Below are positions 41,130-47,081 of a stretch of 47,081 nt of DNA, one piece after another; positions within the stretch are counted from its first letter, which is position 1; each line of letters begins with the position of its first letter. Source of the DNA: JAFAGX01 sp035623255 (lineage in GTDB: Bacteria; Acidobacteriota; Terriglobia; Terriglobales; Acidobacteriaceae). The stretch spans positions 1 to 47,081 of the forward strand of contig DASPTU010000053.1 in assembly GCA_035623255.1 (NCBI GenBank), in the 5' to 3' direction. Under the pieces are notes generated by a model. That model did not search any database. It was given only the letters and a program-made list of their open reading frames with translations, and was not told the DNA's origin. A program made the translations under genes and the position numbers.

Positions 41130-42701
41130 GTGTCTAGCCCACAAGCCAGTTCGCCATCCTCAAGTAAGCAAATACCCTTGTATCTCTTCAACAGCATGGG
41201 ACGGCAACTGGAAGAATTTCATGCCATAGTTCCGGGTTTTGTCAGGCTCTACAGCTGTGGGCTGACGGTATACAACTACGCGCATATCGGCAATCTCCGC
41301 GCTTACTTGTTCAATGACACGCTGCGCCGGGCTTTGCAGTTCAAAGATTACGAAGTCTTGCACATCATGAACATTACCGATGTTGGCCATATGACTTCGG
41401 ATCAGGATGAGGGCGAGGACAAAATGGAATTGGCCTCGGCCCGCTCGGCAAAATCTCCCTGGGAACTGTCCGAGTTCTATACGCAGGAATTCCGCAAGGA
41501 CTTGCACCGCCTCAACATCATGCCTCCTTCGGTGTGGTGCAAGGCGACTGATCACATTGAGGAGATGCTCGACTTCGCCAAAGTTATCGCAGACCGGGGC
41601 TATACCTACGTTCTTGATACCGGATTGTATTTCGACACAAGCAAAGTGAAGGACTATGGCCGTCTGGCGTTGCTGGACGGAAAGGATCTGCAGGTTGGAG
41701 CGCGAATCGAGGCCATCCCGGGTAAGCGGCATCCGGCGGATTTCGCGGTCTGGCGACGCTCGCCTGCCGGCAAGCAACGACTCATGGAGTGGGATAGTCC
41801 GTGGGGCCCTGGTGCGCCGGGTTGGCATCTGGAGTGTTCGGTGATGAGCTTGAAGTACCTAGGCCGCCATTTCGACATACATACCGGTGGCGTGGATCAT
41901 CGCCAGGTTCACCACGTAAATGAAATCGCACAAAACCAGGCATTTCTAAACAGCGATTCCTCGGGCGTGAACGTCTGGATGCACAATGAGTTCCTCATGC
42001 TCGACGAAGAGAAAATGTCTAAATCCACCGGGCATTTCTTGCGGCTGGAAAGTTTGATCGAGCGTGGTTTCCATCCCCTTTCGTATCGGTACTTCATCTT
42101 AATGGCGAGCTATCGCAAGCAGCTCCAGTTTTCCTTTAAGTCTCTGGAAGGGGCGCAAACCGGACTCCACCGGATGTTGCGGACCGTTTCTGAGCTCAAG
42201 GAGAAAGCGGGGCCGCAGGGATGGCTTCGCGCACTAGAGGAAACAAAATTCTCGCGGGGTGCCAGTTTCAGTCTCGTTCGCCACTTATTGGAAGAAGGAC
42301 TGTCGCCTGACGTGAACCGCGCCCCCGCCCTGGATGAAGCTCTGTCCGACGACTTGAATACGCCCCGTGCTCTGGCGCTGCTCTCTACGTTGCTCTCAGA
42401 TACAAATCTGCAGCCGGCAACTGTGCTACGCAACGTCGGTTTTTTTGATCTCGCACTTGGCCTCAACCTTCTGGTTACTGCGCCGGAAGAACTGTTAGTG
42501 CAGACGGGGGAAACGGGGATTCCTGAGGCCGATATTGAGAAACTGATGGAAGAACGACAATCAGCTCGCAAGAACCGCGATTACCGCCGTGCTGACGAGA
42601 TCCGGCAGGAACTGCTGAAATCTGGCATTCAGCTCAAAGACACGCCCCAAGGAACAACCTGGGAACGCATTTCCAAACCCGATTCAAGCGACCGCGGGTG
42701 A
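41130..42701 (+). CDS. cysS: Cysteinyl-tRNA synthetase
   Basis: A 523-residue class I aminoacyl-tRNA synthetase that charges tRNA-Cys. It starts at GTG 41130. The catalytic zinc ligand Cys43 is in SCGLTVYNYAHIGN, whose HIGN is the HIGH-type signature. The second zinc Cys is in HLECSVM, and the KMSKS loop is at about residues 295-299 (DEEKMSKSTG). The zinc His/Glu segment reads VDHRQVHHVNEIAQ instead of the usual GIDLIFPHHENEIAQ; the ligand His and final Glu are retained, so the enzyme should be active but divergent. The C-terminal anticodon-binding region (EERQSARKNRDYRRADEIR) is normal. It converges with the nicotinate phosphoribosyltransferase gene. Confidence 0.95.
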   Translation: MSSPQASSPSSSKQIPLYLFNSMGRQLEEFHAIVPGFVRLYSCGLTVYNYAHIGNLRAYLFNDTLRRALQFKDYEVLHIMNITDVGHMTSDQDEGEDKMELASARSAKSPWELSEFYTQEFRKDLHRLNIMPPSVWCKATDHIEEMLDFAKVIADRGYTYVLDTGLYFDTSKVKDYGRLALLDGKDLQVGARIEAIPGKRHPADFAVWRRSPAGKQRLMEWDSPWGPGAPGWHLECSVMSLKYLGRHFDIHTGGVDHRQVHHVNEIAQNQAFLNSDSSGVNVWMHNEFLMLDEEKMSKSTGHFLRLESLIERGFHPLSYRYFILMASYRKQLQFSFKSLEGAQTGLHRMLRTVSELKEKAGPQGWLRALEETKFSRGASFSLVRHLLEEGLSPDVNRAPALDEALSDDLNTPRALALLSTLLSDTNLQPATVLRNVGFFDLALGLNLLVTAPEELLVQTGETGIPEADIEKLMEERQSARKNRDYRRADEIRQELLKSGIQLKDTPQGTTWERISKPDSSDRG

Positions 42702-42758
42702 AAATCCACAACCCCGGTTACAGGGGGGCCTACAGCGACCAAAATTCAGGCGTTGCCC

Positions 42759-44126
42759 TCAAGGTCGCGCATTTGCCAGGCTCTCGCGAAATTGATTGAA
42801 CAGATCCTCCAGTCGGGAACTGTACCGCACCGGGTAAGGCCGTTTCGTTGCATCCAGTGCCTTGATAGGCTTAGGCAGCCGTTCGCGGTTCGCGAGGAAG
42901 CGTCCCCGCGCGGCATGTGCGTCTATAACCCCTTCTTTTTCGTTCACCCGGCGGCCCTTGCGCATCACTTGCACCAGGAGCGGCTCACTATCGGCGTAAA
43001 TCTCTTCGTCGAGGCCTATGATGTCGTGTGAGAAAACTCCTTTCGCATTGCTGAAGCGAAAGACCTGCTTACTTCCTGGATAGGTGTGCTTCTCCTCGCT
43101 GAATTTGGCGGTGTTATGCACTCGCCCACCGACTTCAATTTCGACCAGTTTATAGATCACACTCAAAGCAGGCGCATCCGAGGACGTAGAAAGCGCAGTG
43201 CCCACGCCAAATCCGTCGATGCGAGCGCCACTCTCCAGCAAAGACTCAATGCGCTCTTCGTCAAGGTCGCCAGAAACAAAGATCTGGACATCGTTCCAGC
43301 CGATCTGGTCGAGTCGGTCGCGAAGCCACGCACTGTCAGCAAGAACGTTACCGCTATCCAGACGAATGCCATGTGGCTTTCGCCCAAGAGCAATGATCTT
43401 TTCTACAGCCGCGCGAACGTTGTAGGTGTCCACCAGCAGGGTCGCTTGCGGAAAGACGTCGAGAAAAGTCCGGAACGCTTCTGACTCGTCCGCGTGCGCC
43501 ATGATCCAGGAATGCGCCTGGGTCCCGTACACGGGGATATCAAAGCGATGCCCGGCGTAGGCATTCGAGCTGCCCTCGCAGCCGCCAACGTATGCGGCGC
43601 GGGCGGCGAGCACTCCCGCCGCAATGCCATGCGCCCGCCGCGAGCCGAATTCAATCACTTGCCGGCCAGCCGCGGCTGTTGTAATCCGAGCCGCTTTGCT
43701 CGCAATGACACTCTGAAAATTCAGAATTGAGAGCAGGCTGGTCTCGACAAGCTGCGCTTCGACGATCGGGGCTGTCACCCGGAGAAGCGGTTCCCCGGGA
43801 AAGTAGATTGTCCCTTCAGGCATTGCGCACACGTCGCCCGTAAACCGGAAGCGCGACAAGTAGTCGAAAAACTCCGAGGAAACATTTCGAAAAACGGGGA
43901 GGGCACGAAGATACGCTGTCTCCTCTGCGGAGAATCGCATGTCTTCCAAAAAAAACAGCGCCTGCTCGAGACCAGCCGAAACCAGATAATTTCGTCTACT
44001 CGGCAGACTACGAACGTACAGCTCAAACGTCGCCCGCGCCTCAAACCCGCTTTGGACATAGCCGGCCGCCATGGTGAGTTCATACAGGTCCGTTAGAAGG
44101 CCGGAAGCTGTGCAATCAGGAATCAT
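42759..44126 (-). CDS. pncB: Nicotinate phosphoribosyltransferase
   Basis: A 455-residue enzyme that converts nicotinate and PRPP to nicotinate mononucleotide in the Preiss-Handler NAD salvage route. Conserved segments are LLTDLYELTMAAGY at the N-terminus, EFGSRRAH, the phosphorylatable His in GTQAHSWIMAH, VDTYNVRAA, IRLDSGNV and FVSGDLDEE, and the C-terminal PVRYSS. The length fits the bacterial PncB2-like group. ATG 44126 has only a weak GCGAG upstream. It converges with cysS across 57 bases and is divergent from the HAD gene at 44260. Confidence 0.93.
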   Translation of the reverse strand: MIPDCTASGLLTDLYELTMAAGYVQSGFEARATFELYVRSLPSRRNYLVSAGLEQALFFLEDMRFSAEETAYLRALPVFRNVSSEFFDYLSRFRFTGDVCAMPEGTIYFPGEPLLRVTAPIVEAQLVETSLLSILNFQSVIASKAARITTAAAGRQVIEFGSRRAHGIAAGVLAARAAYVGGCEGSSNAYAGHRFDIPVYGTQAHSWIMAHADESEAFRTFLDVFPQATLLVDTYNVRAAVEKIIALGRKPHGIRLDSGNVLADSAWLRDRLDQIGWNDVQIFVSGDLDEERIESLLESGARIDGFGVGTALSTSSDAPALSVIYKLVEIEVGGRVHNTAKFSEEKHTYPGSKQVFRFSNAKGVFSHDIIGLDEEIYADSEPLLVQVMRKGRRVNEKEGVIDAHAARGRFLANRERLPKPIKALDATKRPYPVRYSSRLEDLFNQFRESLANARP

Positions 44127-44259
44127 GCTCGCTTTTGATTATGCCAGCGAAAGCGGAACTGACCAAATGCGGGGTCTTTCGCTGAGCTACGGCTCCCGAC
44201 TCACTTGCTACAAATGCGATACTCGTGCTTCATTCATTTGTGGTCTGGTAATTTCCCGG

Positions 44260-44922
44260 ATGACGACAATTCACTGTGACGCGGTTCTGTTTGATATGGA
44301 TGGTGTGCTGATCGATTCAACTCCAATTGTGACTCGGGTGTGGAGCCGCTTTGCTCTGAAACATGGCCTCGATCCCACAGACGTCGTGAGCCGAGCCCAT
44401 GGCCGCCCCAGTATTGAGACGGTACGCGAATATTTTCCGAATTCGGACTATGCGCAGATGGGCAGGGAACTCGAGCGGCAGGAGATCGAAGACGTTGCTG
44501 GTATCGTTGCGCTGCCTGGATCGTCCGAGCTGCTTAGCAAAATTCCGCTCACGCGATGGACCGTGGTAACTTCGGCCACCCGCGAATTGGCTAGCGTTCG
44601 ATTGCGAGCAGCGGGCCTGCATATTCCCGCGCAGATCGTAACCGCCAACGATATTGCAAATGGAAAACCGCATCCGGAACCCTATTTGAAAGCCGCAACG
44701 GCGCTGGGATTTCCGCCTGCAAAATGTGTTGTGGTTGAGGATGTGCCGACTGGCGTCCTCGCGGGCAAGGCCGCTGGGGCTGGCGTCATTGGGTTGACCA
44801 CAACCGTAGGCCGGTTGGAGCTGATCGGTGCCGGCGCTAACTGGGTAGTGAGGAACTGCGATGATATTGCGTTGGTAGACGCTAACGCGGAATTGACTCT
44901 GGAACTCGCCGATCAAGCATGA
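44260..44922 (+). CDS. HAD-superfamily sugar-phosphate phosphatase-like protein
   Basis: A 220-residue HAD IA hydrolase. ATG 44260 is chosen because it immediately precedes motif I, LFDMDGVLIDST (two catalytic Asp); an in-frame extension back to 44071 overlaps pncB and has no homologous character. Motif II is VVTSATRE, motif III is the Lys in NGKPHPEPYLKA, and motif IV is VVVEDVPTGVLAGKAAG. The helical cap and the KPHPEPYL sequence resemble 2-deoxyglucose-6-phosphate and glycerol-3-phosphate phosphatases (GppX/YfbT group). Substrate not determined. The end converges with the trmO gene across 34 bases. Confidence 0.92.
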   Translation: MTTIHCDAVLFDMDGVLIDSTPIVTRVWSRFALKHGLDPTDVVSRAHGRPSIETVREYFPNSDYAQMGRELERQEIEDVAGIVALPGSSELLSKIPLTRWTVVTSATRELASVRLRAAGLHIPAQIVTANDIANGKPHPEPYLKAATALGFPPAKCVVVEDVPTGVLAGKAAGAGVIGLTTTVGRLELIGAGANWVVRNCDDIALVDANAELTLELADQA

Positions 44923-44956
44923 GGCCTCCGCGCAGGCCAGGGCAGCACACACCCGA

Positions 44957-45409
44957 TCACTTTGTTTTCCTCGCTTCTGCTTCCGCCAGCCAGCCGCGAC
45001 GAAGGCCCTCAACTGGAATGCTCGAAAGGTAGGGCTTGATATCAAGAATCGGAGTACCGTCAAGCATGTCTACGCCGCGAACGTGCAATATCGTGCCGTC
45101 TCGTCGTAGGAGTTCGACAACAGTCAATCCGATTGGATTCGGACGTCGCGGAGAGCGCGTGGCAAAAACGCCATGTTCACGATTGTCGCTGGGTGGCGTG
45201 CCAAGCAACTCGAAGCCTTCAGATCGATCGAACACCCAAATAACAATCAAGTGAGAAAACCCCTCGATATCCTTCAGGCCGGGCCCGAATTCCGGTGCGA
45301 TTTCGAGTACACCCTCAGCCTCGTGCTTGGTACCCAACCCTTTCGGAATCTCTTTTGTGTTCTTGTACGGCGTTCGCGCGAACCCGATCGGCCGAAACGT
45401 AAACATCAC
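44957..45409 (-). CDS. trmO: tRNA (N6-threonylcarbamoyladenosine-37) methyltransferase TrmO
   Basis: A 150-residue protein of the TsaA-like (UPF0066, VirR/TrmO) family. It has the N-terminal FRPIGFARTPY, the FSHLIVIWVFDRSEG strand and the signature TRSPRRPNPIGLT, which binds S-adenosylmethionine and makes the beta-barrel core. The C-terminal GVDMLDGTPILDIKPYL is diagnostic. TrmO adds a methyl group to t6A at position 37 of certain tRNAs. The first codon may be GTG 45409 or ATG 45406. It follows the Ig-repeat gene in the same direction, with 51 bases between them. Confidence 0.9.
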   Translation of the reverse strand: MMFTFRPIGFARTPYKNTKEIPKGLGTKHEAEGVLEIAPEFGPGLKDIEGFSHLIVIWVFDRSEGFELLGTPPSDNREHGVFATRSPRRPNPIGLTVVELLRRDGTILHVRGVDMLDGTPILDIKPYLSSIPVEGLRRGWLAEAEARKTK

Positions 45410-45460
45410 GAATCTATCTTAACGCCGCAGAAGACTCAGTTTTCTACTCGTGAGGCTGGA

Positions 45461-47081
45461 CTACTGGACGGTCAAAGTAAGGTCCGCCGTTTGAGAAGGT
45501 GTGGCCGGAGACGCATTCATCGTAGCGGTGACCGTCAGATAGTATGTGCCTGGTGGGGTGCCAGGGTTCGCCGACGCCGTTCTTCCACCCTGCAGGCCAC
45601 CGCCGCAGGAGATCACGAGTGATAACCCAAGCAATGACGCCAGGAGGAGCGCCGCGATGTGCTTCTCTGAGCTGCGAGCTGTCGTTTTGCCGAACAAGAT
45701 GATCAATCCCTGAAACAACCAAAGGGCAAAGAATGGCTGCCATTTAGATCGCCCGTGTAACCGGTTTGCTGTGACTGCTGCTGTAGTCTCAACGCTCAAA
45801 CTCAGGTTGGCTGTGCCGCTGCCCGCCGCCACGCTGGTCTGGCTGAGCGAACACGTGCTCAGAGGCGGGCAGCCAGCGTAGGAGAGCGCCAGCGCTTTGG
45901 GAAAAGCCCCGCATAATGTGCACGGAGCCACCGTCATTTGAAACTTTGCGGTTTCCCCGGCCGCAATTGATACCGATTGGGAATTCGGAGTGATTGAAAA
46001 AGTGAAGTTCGAGTTCGGGTTGTTCGACGTGAAACTCACTGGAACACTGTGCGTAAGACCCGACGGGTCCGTACCAGTTGCCACAATCGTAAAGTTATAA
46101 GTTTGAATTTTGTCACTGCCGGCGGTCACACTAAACGGCGCACCATTAGCATTCGGTGTAAGATCCGCGGGGCTCGCGGTGCATATTGGCGGCGCACCGC
46201 TACCGCAGCTGAGATTTACAGCGTTCTTATAACCATTCAGGCTGCTCAGCTTCCCTTCGAACGCCACGGTTGCGTTTTGGGCCGCTGTCAGTGATGGATT
46301 CGAAATAACCATCCAATAGTCAGAAGCAACGTTGAGCAAGAGACTCTGGCCCTTGCTGGGCCCGTTCGGGACGAACCCGACGATCGTCAAGGGAAATGTT
46401 CCAGCCGGAGTGTTCGCATCCGTCGTTATCGTCATCGTGATGCTTACCGGTTTGCTTGCCGTGGGAGTCACTGAGCTTGACGGCTCAAACTTGCAAGTTG
46501 TTCCCGATGGCAATCCCGAGCACGACAGATGCACGGGTTCAGAAAATGGTCCGGCTGCGGTTACTTGAAAAGTGATAGCCGGAGAAGTCACTGCAACACC
46601 CATGCTGACCGTACTCATCGATGGAGCAGTCAAATTGAAATCCACAACATTGAGTGTGACTGCGGCATCGTGTGTTACGGAATTGCTGTCGCTTCCGACC
46701 GTATGAAGGTTGAATGTATAGACTCCCGGTGGACCGCCGGCCGTAATTGCGAATGGCGTACCTGAAGTATTCGGGGATAATGCGCCCGGCTTAGTCGAGC
46801 ACGTGGGCGGCGCCGCGGTAACACCGGCTCTACAACTCATGTTTACGGCACTGTTGTATCCATCCAAAGAAAAGGCCGATCCCTGGAAAATACCTGGCGA
46901 ACCAGCAAAGACGGTCAGCGGTGTATTGGAAATAGTAACCAGGTAGTCTGGAGTCGCGATCAGTGGGAACTGCCAGAGACCGCGTCCATATGTCGATGCC
47001 CGCAGCCATTTGTCTCGTCCGTCATTGAACATGCTCAGCGCCGTTACCGGGACATTAGGCAGGTATCCTGATAGTCCGCTG
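45461..47081 (-). CDS. Secreted BNR/VPS10-type and Ig-like repeat protein, 3' part
   Basis: The frame is open through the window end, so the N-terminus is missing; at least 539 residues are visible. The first residues (LPNVPVTALSMF, then LRASTYGRGLWQFPL) are the last blade of a BNR/VPS10 propeller. There follow two kinds of about 100-residue beta-sandwich units in the order A-B-A-B (visible residues about 28-132, 133-236, 237-338 and 342-418, counted from the ATG at 47032). Type A carries LDGYNSAVNMSC or LNGYKNAVNLSC. Two hydrophobic segments follow (about 432-448 and 458-475, the second ending in SCGGG), then a last short Ig-like end GTYYLTVTATMN. Probably a large surface-anchored glycan-binding or adhesive protein. 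It ends on the same strand as trmO. Confidence 0.85.
   Translation of the reverse strand, partial: SGLSGYLPNVPVTALSMFNDGRDKWLRASTYGRGLWQFPLIATPDYLVTISNTPLTVFAGSPGIFQGSAFSLDGYNSAVNMSCRAGVTAAPPTCSTKPGALSPNTSGTPFAITAGGPPGVYTFNLHTVGSDSNSVTHDAAVTLNVVDFNLTAPSMSTVSMGVAVTSPAITFQVTAAGPFSEPVHLSCSGLPSGTTCKFEPSSSVTPTASKPVSITMTITTDANTPAGTFPLTIVGFVPNGPSKGQSLLLNVASDYWMVISNPSLTAAQNATVAFEGKLSSLNGYKNAVNLSCGSGAPPICTASPADLTPNANGAPFSVTAGSDKIQTYNFTIVATGTDPSGLTHSVPVSFTSNNPNSNFTFSITPNSQSVSIAAGETAKFQMTVAPCTLCGAFPKALALSYAGCPPLSTCSLSQTSVAAGSGTANLSLSVETTAAVTANRLHGRSKWQPFFALWLFQGLIILFGKTTARSSEKHIAALLLASLLGLSLVISCGGGLQGGRTASANPGTPPGTYYLTVTATMNASPATPSQTADLTLTVQ

Noticed and set aside
44071..44259. N-terminal extension of the HAD protein to a start inside pncB
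   Set aside because: The extra 63 residues overlap a conserved gene and lack the HAD fold; ATG 44260 directly precedes motif I.
1..47081. Mobile elements, phage genes, CRISPR arrays, tRNA or rRNA genes
   Set aside because: No transposase, integrase, direct-repeat/spacer array or cloverleaf-like tRNA sequence was recognised in any gap.

Overview
The window looks like a chromosomal segment of an Acidobacteriota bacterium (Terriglobia/Koribacter-like). This is inferred from a moderately GC-rich composition, the end of an Oar-type TonB-dependent receptor, secreted Ig-like/BNR proteins, an orphan GvpL/F protein, paralogous LuxR-type regulators ending in the same helix-turn-helix sequence, and a dispersed palindromic repeat of a kind I associate with these genomes. 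No rRNA, tRNA, CRISPR array, transposase or phage gene was seen.

Region 1 (1-16502) is a catabolic island. After the TonB-dependent receptor come a monohaem cytochrome c, a Tat-like amidohydrolase, an aldehyde dehydrogenase, both subunits of a protocatechuate 3,4-dioxygenase-type enzyme (pcaH/pcaG), a PQQ alcohol dehydrogenase fused to cytochrome c, and a stand-alone MetE-C-type zinc methyltransferase. An HxlR/YodB-type regulator lies on the opposite strand. A second + strand block follows: a saccharopine-dehydrogenase-like reductase, an acyl-CoA ligase, a free lipoyl domain, E1 alpha and beta of a 2-oxoacid dehydrogenase, and an AP_endonuc_2/xylose-isomerase-type TIM barrel. The layout suggests periplasmic oxidation of an alcohol, cytoplasmic oxidation to an acid, ring cleavage and CoA/lipoyl-dependent processing. 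The usual pcaBCDIJ genes are absent, so the substrate and pathway are unknown.

Region 2 (16503-23507) holds the orphan GvpL/F protein, a fused 3-dehydroquinate dehydratase/shikimate dehydrogenase, a secreted protein of unknown function, a pgsA-AMMECR1 pair with overlapping ends and an L-2-hydroxyglutarate oxidase.

Region 3 (23508-30766) is a regulatory and redox section. Two paralogous LuxR regulators whose receiver domains lack the phospho-acceptor aspartate flank an ExeA-like AAA ATPase. They are followed by an unusual GAF-membrane-TonB_C fusion, a dihaem cytochrome c peroxidase and an MFS carboxylate transporter, the last two divergent around a CRP-like palindrome.

Region 4 (30802-40440) is a type IV pilus minor-pilin locus. 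A REC-PilZ-PilZ protein is divergent from fimT-pilV-pilW-pilX-like genes. The PilX-like protein is very large (about 1150 residues) and is followed by a strong terminator. Next come an easily missed 59-residue peptide gene with a leader-like YxxP motif and two cysteines, and a secreted propeller-like protein in the position where pilY1 often lies.

Region 5 (40486-47081) is mostly housekeeping: two HAD phosphatases, cysS, nicotinate phosphoribosyltransferase, TrmO, and the 3' part of a secreted BNR/Ig-repeat protein that runs off the window.
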